Shown piece after piece: positions 57,482-64,000 of a stretch of 64,000 bases of DNA (its first letter is position 1; each line of letters begins with the position of its first letter). Source of the stretch: Streptococcus vestibularis. Its GTDB lineage: Bacteria; Bacillota; Bacilli; Lactobacillales; Streptococcaceae. The translations under genes and the position numbers were made by a program. The DNA is taken from assembly GCA_010604095.1 (NCBI GenBank), contig JAABLG010000009.1, positions 24,966 to 88,965 on the forward strand, written 5' to 3'. The notes under the pieces are model-generated. The model saw only the letters and a list, made by a program, of their open reading frames with translations. It searched no databases and was not told where the DNA came from.

Positions 57482-57537
57482 AAAGGAGTGATACAGAATA
57501 ATCTGAGTACGATTATTCTGTATCACTCCTTTTTCTT
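57482..57537 (+). terminator. 22-bp perfect hairpin, terminator of lysC
   Basis: AAAGGAGTGATACAGAATAA plus two more bases pairs perfectly with its complement across a 7-base loop (57504-57510), followed by TTTC. The perfect match over 22 pairs is much longer than a normal terminator. Confidence 0.75.
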
Positions 57538-57636
57538 ATAGGCACGGACATGGTCCCCTTTAGATAAAATAAGATTCACTTAGCGAATTAGTTTATCAAC
57601 TGTTCCCATATAACAAGAAACGAATAAAAGTAAAAC

Positions 57637-57653
57637 TAAAAGGACTCGGTCCT
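57637..57653 (-). terminator. Terminator of asnA
   Basis: AGGAC-CGA-GTCCT followed by TTTAGTTTT on the minus strand. Small but well placed. Confidence 0.5.
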
Positions 57654-57731
57654 CTATAATACAGAACCAAATCCTTTGCTTAAATAAATTGTCTAACTTT
57701 TTGAGGTTAGTACATATTAACTCTTCTTTAG

Positions 57732-58724
57732 TTACAAGATATTTTCGTAAGTTTCACGAACATCATCTGGCCAAACTGACGTTTGTACCTCACCGATATG
57801 TTTTTTACGAAGTAAGAACATAGCCATACGTGATTGACCGATACCACCACCAATTGTAAGTGGGAAAAGACCATGTAACAAGGCTTGGTGCCAATCTAAT
57901 TTCAAACGATCTTGGTCGCCAGTGATTTCAACCTGACGTTTAAGAGCATCCTCATCCACACGAATACCCATAGATGACAACTCAAAAGCGTGACCCAACT
58001 GTTCATTCCAAACCAAGATATCTCCATTTAAGCCATGATAACCCTTTTCTGACTCAGTAGTCCAATCGTCATAGTCAGGTGCACGACCATCATGTGGTTT
58101 GCCATCAGGAAGAACACCACCAATACCAATCAAGAATACAGCCCCATATTCCTTAGTAATAGCATCTTCACGCTCTTTCGGTGTCAAATCAGGATACTTC
58201 TCAACAAGTTCTTCTGAGTGGATGAAGGTGATTTTCTTAGGCAAAATGGCTTCAATATCGTAACGTGCTTCAACTGCGAGCTCAGTCAAACGGATGACCT
58301 TATAAATAGTTTCAACAGTTTCTTTCAAGTAAGCAATATTACGGTGTCCATCGGGAATAACCTTTTCCCAGTCCCATTGGTCAACATAAACAGAGTGCGT
58401 TGCATCCAACGAATCTTCATCTGGACGAAGAGCTTTCATATTAACTACAAGCCCCTCACCTTCATTAAAACCAAAACGAGCCAATGTGTGGCGTTTCCAT
58501 TTTGCTAATGAGTGAACAACTTCGTATGTAGCGTCTGGGATTTGAAGCACATTAACAGTTACAGGATTTTCAATACCGTTCAAATTATCCTGCATACCAT
58601 CCCCGACCTTGCTTAAAATAGGCCCTTGCACTTCGATGACGTCAAGTTTATCAATCAAATACTGTGTAAAAGTATTTTTAACAAAAGAAATCTCCTTTTG
58701 TTGATGAATGAAGCTCTTTTTCAT
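57732..58724 (-). CDS. asnA: Aspartate-ammonia ligase (asparagine synthetase A)
   Basis: 330 aa class II-synthetase-like enzyme making asparagine from aspartate, ammonia and ATP. Markers include [47 protein letters not shown], and the C-terminal [30 protein letters not shown] precedes the ATG, and TATAAT lies at 58755-58760. Confidence 0.97.
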   Translation of the reverse strand: MKKSFIHQQKEISFVKNTFTQYLIDKLDVIEVQGPILSKVGDGMQDNLNGIENPVTVNVLQIPDATYEVVHSLAKWKRHTLARFGFNEGEGLVVNMKALRPDEDSLDATHSVYVDQWDWEKVIPDGHRNIAYLKETVETIYKVIRLTELAVEARYDIEAILPKKITFIHSEELVEKYPDLTPKEREDAITKEYGAVFLIGIGGVLPDGKPHDGRAPDYDDWTTESEKGYHGLNGDILVWNEQLGHAFELSSMGIRVDEDALKRQVEITGDQDRLKLDWHQALLHGLFPLTIGGGIGQSRMAMFLLRKKHIGEVQTSVWPDDVRETYENIL

Positions 58725-58775
58725 ACGCTCCTCCTTTAAAAAATCGATAGTCCTATTATACTCCTATTCATTGGA

Positions 58776-58813
58776 AAAATAAAGAAATTTTCCAACAATT
58801 TGGAAAATTTCTT
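58776..58813 (-). terminator. Terminator of rlmCD
   Basis: AAGAAATTTTCC / GGAAAATTTCTT (12-bp stem, 8-base loop) with TATTTTT after it on the minus strand. It also has a T6 run on the plus side. Confidence 0.85.
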
Positions 58814-58833
58814 GTTTTTTATGTTAGGTTTTA

Positions 58834-60192
58834 TTACATTTTCCTTGTCAACTTCACGACGGCCTCTGTTCGAGCAGTATGAGGGAACATGTCTACCGAC
58901 TGGATGTAATTTACTTCATAAGCCTGAGTTAAAGAAACAAGATCTCTGGATAACGTAGAGACATTACATGAAACGTATACCATCTTCTCTGGTACATACT
59001 CTAAGATAGTCTGAAGTAACTTATCATCAAGACCTGTTCTAGGTGGATCTACAATAAGAGCATCTGCTCGATACCCTTCCTTGTACCATCGTGGAATAAT
59101 ATCCTCAGCTTTACCGACTTCATAGTGATAATTCTCTAACCCAAGTGCTTCAGCATTCTTCCGTGCATCGTCAATAGCTTCTGGAATAATGTCCATACCT
59201 CGAATGTCCTTAACTTTATTTGCAAAAGCAAGACCAATAGTACCAACACCGCAATAGGCATCAATAAGATTGTCATTTTTGTCCACATCCAAAGCCTTAA
59301 CTGCCTGACCATAGAGTACTTCTGTTTGCTGTGGATTTAACTGATAGAAGGCACGGGGAGAGAGTTCAAAACTATAATCAAGTACCTCTTCTCTAATTGT
59401 ATCCTGTCCCCAAATAATTTCTGTCTCCTGTCCATAAATCTCACTAGATTTCGAATAATTATAATTGATAGCAATGGTTACGATTTCAGGGTAGATTGCA
59501 GTTAACTCCTTGACCAACTTAGCGAAAGAAACCGATTTAGAGGTGACAAAGATTAACTGTACCTGATTAGACCCTAAGGCACGTCGAATCATTACCGTCC
59601 TAATACCAGAAATTTTACGTTCATCATAAATCGGTAGCTTGTACTTATTCAATAAAACTACCACTTGGTTCACAATAGCCTGTGTTAGCTTATCTTGTAC
59701 GACGCAATTGTTGATATTAATGAGACGATGGCTTCCCTCAGCAAATAAACCAGCTTTAACTGAGCCACCACCAAATGAACGTGTTTGAAATTGTAATTTG
59801 GCACGGTAATGCCGAGGTTCCTTCATTCCTATTGTTGGACGAATATCATAAGACTCAAAATGTTCTGGTTTAAACTTCTTCAAAGCTTGTCCTAACAGGT
59901 CTGTTTTAAACTCCAATTGCTTATCATAACGAAGGTGCATTAATTGGCAACCACCACATTCTTTATAGACGCCACATTCTGGCTCTACACGAAACTTAGA
60001 AGGTTTATTAATCTTCAATAATTTGGCTTGAACAAAGTTCCTTCTAACAGAAACAACCTGACAGAACACCACTTCACCCTTCAAAGCCCCAGGGACAAAG
60101 ACCAGAGTTTTCTTATAAAACCCAATACCTTCACCATTGATTCCCATACGTTTAATCTTAAGCGGGATTCGCTGTTTCACTTGTAAATTCAT
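58834..60192 (-). CDS. rlmCD: 23S rRNA (uracil-C5) methyltransferase
   Basis: 452 aa. An N-terminal TRAM RNA-binding domain (~1-60), Fe-S cysteines in [20 protein letters not shown]-binding [17 protein letters not shown], and catalytic Cys in [12 protein letters not shown] following [12 protein letters not shown]. In S. pneumoniae the homologue RlmCD modifies both U747 and U1939. The start ATG has no clear ribosome site; an extended -10 lies six bases before it. Confidence 0.93.
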   Translation of the reverse strand: MNLQVKQRIPLKIKRMGINGEGIGFYKKTLVFVPGALKGEVVFCQVVSVRRNFVQAKLLKINKPSKFRVEPECGVYKECGGCQLMHLRYDKQLEFKTDLLGQALKKFKPEHFESYDIRPTIGMKEPRHYRAKLQFQTRSFGGGSVKAGLFAEGSHRLININNCVVQDKLTQAIVNQVVVLLNKYKLPIYDERKISGIRTVMIRRALGSNQVQLIFVTSKSVSFAKLVKELTAIYPEIVTIAINYNYSKSSEIYGQETEIIWGQDTIREEVLDYSFELSPRAFYQLNPQQTEVLYGQAVKALDVDKNDNLIDAYCGVGTIGLAFANKVKDIRGMDIIPEAIDDARKNAEALGLENYHYEVGKAEDIIPRWYKEGYRADALIVDPPRTGLDDKLLQTILEYVPEKMVYVSCNVSTLSRDLVSLTQAYEVNYIQSVDMFPHTARTEAVVKLTRKM

Positions 60193-60198
60193 ACTACC

Positions 60199-60219
60199 AT
60201 TCTAACATTTTGATATAAT
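60199..60219. promoter_or_regulatory. Back-to-back extended -10 boxes of rlmCD and recX
   Basis: Minus strand: TGT-TAGAAT with its hexamer at 60199-60204, six bases before the rlmCD ATG. Plus strand: TGA-TATAAT with its hexamer at 60214-60219, seven bases before the recX ATG. The hexamers are nine bases apart, and neither gene has a Shine-Dalgarno. Confidence 0.6.
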
Positions 60220-60226
60220 AATAACT

Positions 60227-61003
60227 ATGAAAATCACAAAAATCGAGAAGAAAAAAAGACTCTATCTCCTTGAGATAGACCAAAAAGAAAGTCTGTATGT
60301 TACTGAAGACACTATCGTCAAATACATGCTAACTAAAGGCATGACTATTGACAAAAAACAACTAGAAGATATTAAGATTTTTGCCCAATTTTCACACGGT
60401 AAAAACCTTGCTCTCTATTATATTTCCTTCAAACAACGAACCGAGAAAGAAGTAAAAGATTATCTGTTTAAACATGATATCAATCCACACATAATCCCAA
60501 AAATCATTACTAATCTTAAAAAAGACCATTGGATAGATGATTACAAACTACTAGAGAGTCTAGCCCAACAGAATCTTAACTCAGGCGATAAGGGGGCTTA
60601 TGTCCTTAAACAAAAGTGGCGACAAAAAGGTTGCGACAAACAAGTTATTGACGATATTTTAATCCAATTTGATTTTTCAGAAGTAGCAATGAAAGTAGCA
60701 GAAAAACTATTACGAAAATATCAAGGAAAATTACCGGCAAAAGCGCTCAAAGATAAATTGACTCAGAGCCTCATCAACAAAGGATTCTCATTTCAAGAAA
60801 GTAAGCTTGCTATCAATCAATTAGAATTGGAACCAGATGAAGAAACTGAGCAAGCCTTGCTATATAAGGAAATAGATAAACAATATAACAAATTTAGCAA
60901 AAAATATAATGGATATGAACTAAAACAACGTTTGACTCAATCTTTAGCTCGTAAAGGCTATGATTTTGATGCTATAGCATCTGCTCTTAGAGAATATTTA
61001 TAG
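60227..61003 (+). CDS. recX: RecA regulator RecX
   Basis: 258 aa, Lys-rich all-helical repeats. RecX binds RecA filaments and limits strand exchange. Family repeats are seen at [40 protein letters not shown] and [29 protein letters not shown]. The start has no Shine-Dalgarno and an extended -10 seven bases upstream, divergent from rlmCD. Confidence 0.93.
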   Translation: MKITKIEKKKRLYLLEIDQKESLYVTEDTIVKYMLTKGMTIDKKQLEDIKIFAQFSHGKNLALYYISFKQRTEKEVKDYLFKHDINPHIIPKIITNLKKDHWIDDYKLLESLAQQNLNSGDKGAYVLKQKWRQKGCDKQVIDDILIQFDFSEVAMKVAEKLLRKYQGKLPAKALKDKLTQSLINKGFSFQESKLAINQLELEPDEETEQALLYKEIDKQYNKFSKKYNGYELKQRLTQSLARKGYDFDAIASALREYL

Positions 61004-61073
61004 GAATTCCCCCTCTTTTTACAAAATTATGATACAATAATGGGGATAACCTTTATTGTAGAAAGAGGACGCC

Positions 61074-61607
61074 ATGAAATTACCAAAGGAAGGCGACTTT
61101 ATCACAATTCAAAGTTATAAGCATGATGGTAGTTTGCACCGTACTTGGCGCGATACTATGGTACTAAAGACAACTGAGAATGCTGTTATTGGCGTTAACG
61201 ACCATACCCTCGTTACTGAAGCAGACGGGAGGAGATGGGTTACACGTGAACCTGCTATTGTTTATTTCCACAAAAAATACTGGTTTAATATTATAGCCAT
61301 GATTAGGCATAACGGCATTTCCTACTACTGCAATTTAGCCAGTCCATATGTTTTGGATCAAGAAGCTCTAAAATATATTGACTATGACCTAGACGTCAAA
61401 GTCTTTGCTGATGGTGAAAAAAAATTGCTGGATGTAGATGAGTATGAAACCCATAAAAAAGAAATGCATTACTCTCACGACATTGACTATATCTTAAAGG
61501 AACATGTTAAAATCTTGGTAGACTGGATTAACAATGGAAAGGGTCCATTTTCACAATCTTATGTTAACATCTGGTACAAACGTTATCTTGAACTAAGGAA
61601 TCGTTAA
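61074..61607 (+). CDS. DUF402 nucleoside phosphatase (Ntdp family)
   Basis: 177 aa. [64 protein letters not shown] and [15 protein letters not shown] are the conserved blocks with metal-binding acidic residues. Family members hydrolyse nucleoside tri- and diphosphates. AGAGGA precedes the ATG, and an extended -10 (TGA-TACAAT) lies about 40 bases upstream. A bidirectional terminator follows. Confidence 0.88.
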   Translation: MKLPKEGDFITIQSYKHDGSLHRTWRDTMVLKTTENAVIGVNDHTLVTEADGRRWVTREPAIVYFHKKYWFNIIAMIRHNGISYYCNLASPYVLDQEALKYIDYDLDVKVFADGEKKLLDVDEYETHKKEMHYSHDIDYILKEHVKILVDWINNGKGPFSQSYVNIWYKRYLELRNR

Positions 61608-61615
61608 AGTTGTCA

Positions 61616-61651
61616 TAAAAAAGACTAGTAAATTATCACTAGTCTTTTTTT
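61616..61651. terminator. Bidirectional terminator after the DUF402 gene
   Basis: AAAAAGACTAGT / ACTAGTCTTTTT with an 8-base loop, between convergent genes; it overlaps the end of the minus-strand gene. Confidence 0.9.
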
Positions 61652-62298
61652 GTACTATAAACTAAACCATCAATATCTAAATCCATATTCAAAGTATAAT
61701 GCCCCTCTTCCACTTGGATAATATATCCCAGTATTTCTAAAGCATCGACAAAGATGTTCCTCCTCTTTTGAAGCAAAACATCTTTCCTAACAAATTTCAG
61801 AAGAAAAGTTGTTACGTACTTCAAAAAATACTCCGGATTGACATCTCCTAATAAATTATATAACCTATTCTGTTCTTCCGAAAATGGTAAATTTTCTCTT
61901 AACTTATAAAAATAATTAGAAATTGTATTATCATCTCTCGTTATACTGGTGTACTCTTGAATAATAACATCATTAGTAGAATTCAAAACTTTAGTCCTAA
62001 AACGACGACCTATTAATTCTTGATAAAGAGAAGTGGCATCATCAATAAATAAATGCTGATCCAAATCAACTGTAGAAACATCAGAAAAAAAACTAATTAA
62101 TAAAGAATATCGTTTATTAGAACGTTCAATATAGTTTGCCTTCACAAATTCTTCTATCAAACGGTCTATATTTTCCTGAGAATAAAACTCTTTTTTTATC
62201 TCCCGTAATGTTACAGGCTGATTTAAATATAGAAAATTAATCAAATCAATAAAAAATGGTTGTTTGGATAATTTGTCTGGGTTAAATTGTTTTATCAT
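61639..62298 (-). CDS. DUF1803-like protein of unknown function
   Basis: 219 aa, soluble, no catalytic motif. Two similar halves seem present: FFIDLINFLYLNQPVTLREIKKEFYSQENIDRLIEEFVKANYIERSNKRY, and later FVDALEILGYIIQVEEGHYTLN, each with a winged-helix feel. Streptococcal DUF1803 proteins next to ppaC fit this. There is no Shine-Dalgarno; an extended -10 (TGG-TATAAT, hexamer at 62306-62311) lies seven bases before the ATG. Confidence 0.7.
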   Translation of the reverse strand: MIKQFNPDKLSKQPFFIDLINFLYLNQPVTLREIKKEFYSQENIDRLIEEFVKANYIERSNKRYSLLISFFSDVSTVDLDQHLFIDDATSLYQELIGRRFRTKVLNSTNDVIIQEYTSITRDDNTISNYFYKLRENLPFSEEQNRLYNLLGDVNPEYFLKYVTTFLLKFVRKDVLLQKRRNIFVDALEILGYIIQVEEGHYTLNMDLDIDGLVYSTKKD

Positions 62299-62305
62299 AG
62301 AAAGT

Positions 62306-62314
62306 ATTATACCA
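62306..62314 (-). promoter_or_regulatory. Extended -10 of the DUF1803-like gene
   Basis: TGG-TATAAT ending seven bases before the ATG on the minus strand, consistent with a leaderless or very short leader transcript. Confidence 0.5.
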
Positions 62315-62326
62315 TTATTCAGATTA

Positions 62327-62349
62327 CAAAAAAAAGGCCTAAAGGCCTA
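62327..62349 (-). terminator. Terminator of ppaC
   Basis: AGGCCT / AGGCCT self-complementary stem followed by eight or more T on the minus strand. Confidence 0.8.
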
Positions 62350-62353
62350 TTTT

Positions 62354-63286
62354 TTAAGCATTAAAGCTTTCAGTTAATTGAGGTACTACTTGTTTTTTAC
62401 GTGAGACAGCTCCCTCAAGGAAAGCATGGTTATTTTCAAGAACAAAATCAAAAGCTTTCTCAACCCTATCAGGATTAGAACCAAGGGCAAGAATCTCTGA
62501 ATTTGAATTAAGAATATCAGTGATCATCAAAACAAAATCAGAATAACCATTATCCTTGATTGAAGTATTAATAGCTGCTTCAATTTCTTCTTGACGAGAA
62601 AGAACATCAGCAATATCAACTGTATTAACTTGAGCAACACGAACTTTATTACCATTCAACTCAAAAGTTTTAGCATCAATATCAATAAGTACTTCAGCAG
62701 ACTTGGAAGAAAGATTAGTACCAGCTTTTAACATTGCAAGACCATATTCTTCCAAATTAACACCAGCAATTTCAGCAAGATCAGCTGCAACTGCAGGATC
62801 TGTAGCGTGAGTAGTTGGAGATTTGAGAAGAAGAGTGTCAGAAATTAAACCAGACAAGAGCAAACCGGCAACTTCTTTAGGAACTTCAACATTATTTTCT
62901 TTAAACATACGATAAACAATTGAAGAAGCAGAACCAACAGGTTCGAGACGCATCATTAAAGGATTAGCCGTTTCAAAATTAGCTACACGATGGTGATCGA
63001 CTACTTCAATAATTTGAACATCCTTAATATCAGAAATTGATTGTTGAAACTCATTGTGGTCAGTAAGAATAGCTTGATTAACACCCTCTTCCTGTGCTGA
63101 ATTAACAACACGAGGAGCCTTAACGCCGAAATAGTCAAGAACAAAAGCAGTTTCCTCATTTGGAGCACCCAAAGCAACTGCCTCAGCGTCAACACCAAGC
63201 TGACGTTTCAAATAAGCATAACCATAAGAAGACCCAATAGCATCAGAATCAGGATTTTGATGACCAAAAACAAATACTTTAGACAT
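62354..63286 (-). CDS. ppaC: Manganese-dependent inorganic pyrophosphatase
   Basis: 310 aa family II (DHH) pyrophosphatase. Metal-binding [24 protein letters not shown], and the DHH motif [15 protein letters not shown] are present; the C-terminal domain has the substrate-binding [10 protein letters not shown]. It drives biosynthesis by removing pyrophosphate. GAGGTGAA precedes the ATG. Confidence 0.97.
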   Translation of the reverse strand: MSKVFVFGHQNPDSDAIGSSYGYAYLKRQLGVDAEAVALGAPNEETAFVLDYFGVKAPRVVNSAQEEGVNQAILTDHNEFQQSISDIKDVQIIEVVDHHRVANFETANPLMMRLEPVGSASSIVYRMFKENNVEVPKEVAGLLLSGLISDTLLLKSPTTHATDPAVAADLAEIAGVNLEEYGLAMLKAGTNLSSKSAEVLIDIDAKTFELNGNKVRVAQVNTVDIADVLSRQEEIEAAINTSIKDNGYSDFVLMITDILNSNSEILALGSNPDRVEKAFDFVLENNHAFLEGAVSRKKQVVPQLTESFNA

Positions 63287-63375
63287 AAATTCACCTCAAA
63301 AATAATATTATAAATCATTATAACATATAAAAAAAAGAAACAAAATAAAAAGAGTAACATAAGCTACTCAAAACA

Positions 63376-63447
63376 TAGTCCGTACGGGATTCGAACCCGT
63401 GTTACCGCCGTGAAAAGGCGGTGTCTTAACCCCTTGACCAACGGACC
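63376..63447 (-). tRNA. tRNA-Glu (anticodon UUC)
   Basis: 72 bases, cloverleaf with TTC anticodon in CCTTTTCAC and T-loop GGTTCGAATCC. Acceptor stem GGTCCGT / ACGGACT; no encoded CCA. Last in the tRNA array. Confidence 0.95.
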
Positions 63448-63455
63448 ATATCAAA

Positions 63456-63528
63456 TGCCGGCTACATGACTTGAACACGCGACCCTCTGATTACAAATCA
63501 GATGCTCTACCAACTGAGCTAAGCCGGC
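63456..63528 (-). tRNA. tRNA-Thr (anticodon UGU)
   Basis: 73 bases, acceptor GCCGGCT / AGCCGGC, anticodon loop ATTTGTAAT, T-loop GTTCAAGTC. Confidence 0.95.
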
Positions 63529-63539
63529 TATCTCTTTTA

Positions 63540-63621
63540 TGCGGGTGAAGGGACTTGAACCCCCACGCCGTTAAGCGCCAGATCCTAAATCTGGTGCGTC
63601 TGCCAATTCCGCCACACCCGC
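63540..63621 (-). tRNA. tRNA-Leu (anticodon UAG)
   Basis: 82 bases with a long variable arm, acceptor GCGGGTG / CACCCGC, anticodon loop ATTTAGGAT. Confidence 0.95.
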
Positions 63622-63626
63622 ATATA

Positions 63627-63699
63627 TGACCCGTACTGGGCTCGAACCAGTGACCCATTGATTAAAAGTCAATTGCTCTACCAACTGAGCTAACGAGTC
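63627..63699 (-). tRNA. tRNA-Lys (anticodon UUU)
   Basis: 73 bases, acceptor GACTCGT / ACGGGTC (with G-U), anticodon loop ACTTTTAAT, T-loop GTTCGAGCC. Confidence 0.95.
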
Positions 63700-63718
63700 T
63701 CAAATATTTCTACTTGAA

Positions 63719-63791
63719 CGGTCCCGACGGGAATCGAACCCGCGATCTTCGCCGTGACAGGGCGACGTGATAACCGCTACACCACGGGACC
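63719..63791 (-). tRNA. tRNA-Asp (anticodon GUC)
   Basis: 73 bases, acceptor GGTCCCG / CGGGACC with discriminator G, anticodon loop CTGTCAC. Confidence 0.95.
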
Positions 63792-63793
63792 TA

Positions 63794-63866
63794 TGGGAGT
63801 TAACGGGATCGAACCGCTGACCCTCTGCTTGTAAGGCAGATGCTCTCCCAGCTGAGCTAAACTCCC
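63794..63866 (-). tRNA. tRNA-Val (anticodon UAC)
   Basis: 73 bases, acceptor GGGAGTT / AACTCCC, anticodon loop CTTACAA. First tRNA after the 5S gene. A partial copy of its 5' end lies between it and 5S. Confidence 0.95.
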
Positions 63867-63947
63867 TCTTGGTCGTTTAACTCAGCCAACGGTCAGAAAC
63901 TTCGTTTCTCTTATCCGCCGATTGAAATCTCGATTGCCTCTCAATTT

Positions 63948-63965
63948 CAACTAAGCTAAACTCCC
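63948..63965 (-). repeat. Partial copy of the tRNA-Val 5' end
   Basis: GGGAGTTTAGCTTAGTTG on the minus strand matches the first 18 bases of tRNA-Val (63849-63866) with two changes. The rest of the tRNA is missing. It lies in the 5S-tRNA spacer. Confidence 0.65.
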
Positions 63966-63969
63966 TAAA

Positions 63970-64000
63970 TGCTAAGCGACTACCATATCTAACAGGGGGC
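63970..64000 (-). rRNA. 5S ribosomal RNA (3' end only)
   Basis: The minus-strand end of the window, GCCCCCTGTTAGATATGG then TAGTCGCTTAGC, matches the conserved 3' end of streptococcal 5S rRNA. The gene and the rest of the rRNA operon extend beyond the right edge. Confidence 0.85.

Larger units (their letters stand above)
57319..57731. other. 413-base intergenic region between lysC and asnA
   Basis: No credible gene. It holds the 22-bp perfect hairpin at 57482-57532, a small asnA terminator at 57641-57653, and the short palindrome CTGTAT-G-ATACAG at 57373-57385. A minus-strand stretch near 57550 could encode KGDHVRAYKKKE before a stop, possibly the end of a lost gene; support is weak. Confidence 0.7.

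Noticed and set aside
57530..57580. Minus-strand relic KGDHVRAYKKKE
   Set aside because: Only about 13 codons, no upstream similarity, no conserved motif; could be chance.
57732..58724. AsnA as a class II aminoacyl-tRNA synthetase
   Set aside because: The fold is related, but the sequence blocks match AsnA over the full length, and no anticodon-binding domain is present.
61639..62298. DUF1803-like protein as a DNA-binding regulator
   Set aside because: The winged-helix impression is weak and no basic recognition helix stands out, so only unknown function is claimed.

Overview
The window reads as a chromosomal segment of a low-GC Firmicute of the genus Streptococcus, most likely the S. salivarius group (salivarius, vestibularis, thermophilus). 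The evidence is the streptococcal FASII block with FabT, FabK and FabM, the rcrRPQ / relPRS stress cluster, a Sip-type LysM surface protein, an orphan gtfA-gtfB pair, streptococcal tRNA order behind 5S rRNA, and AT-rich codon use. The species call is inference; no search was run. I see no prophage, CRISPR array, insertion sequence or integrative element. The window is almost entirely core-type chromosome.

Layout. 1-1.7 kb: two paralogous membrane-anchored proteins of unknown function; the first runs off the left edge and the second is frameshifted in an A8 tract. 1.8-7 kb: phoH, a secreted LysM protein, yozE-like, cvfB, frr and pyrH. 7.2-14.7 kb: rcrR-rcrP-rcrQ, a GNAT gene and relP-relR-relS, which link competence/stress control to (p)ppGpp synthesis. 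A promoter with three copies of a TTCTCATGAGAA-type operator precedes rcrR. 14.8-18.6 kb: a degenerate peptide deformylase paralogue, a large polytopic membrane protein and gdhA. 19-21.5 kb (+): nadR and nrtR, with two identical NrtR-like palindromes bracketing the nadR promoter, then a DUF308 membrane protein. 21.5-28.6 kb: ABC-F ATPase, cca, dapB, degV-type, DUF1149, a GNAT gene, and rpmA/rplU behind an L21 leader. 28.6-34.5 kb: nifS, thiI, gtfA, gtfB and a GNAT gene. 34.6-36.4 kb (+): a Ser/Thr-rich membrane protein and folC. 36.6-44.3 kb: gor with its 3' end duplicated, fruRKA with a cre site, rny and luxS. 44.3-55 kb: the fatty-acid synthesis cluster fabM-fabT-fabH-acpP-fabK-fabD-fabG-fabF-accB-fabZ-accC-accD-accA with three FabT boxes. 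55-63.3 kb: HAD phosphatase, aspartokinase, asnA, rlmCD, recX, a DUF402 phosphatase, a DUF1803-like protein and ppaC. 63.4-64 kb: six tRNA genes (Val, Asp, Lys, Leu, Thr, Glu in transcription order) behind the 3' end of a 5S rRNA gene on the minus strand.

Functional themes. RcrR, RelRS, NrtR, FruR, FabT and CcpA (through cre) each have a visible or likely local target. Several genes (recX, rlmCD, the DUF1803-like gene, folC) have a -10 box 3-7 bases before the start codon and no Shine-Dalgarno sequence, which suggests leaderless mRNAs. The points I find most worth a second look are this leaderless set, the NrtR and RcrR operator architectures, the A8 frameshift, the gor 3' duplication, and the orphan glycosyltransferase pair near a Ser/Thr-rich membrane protein.
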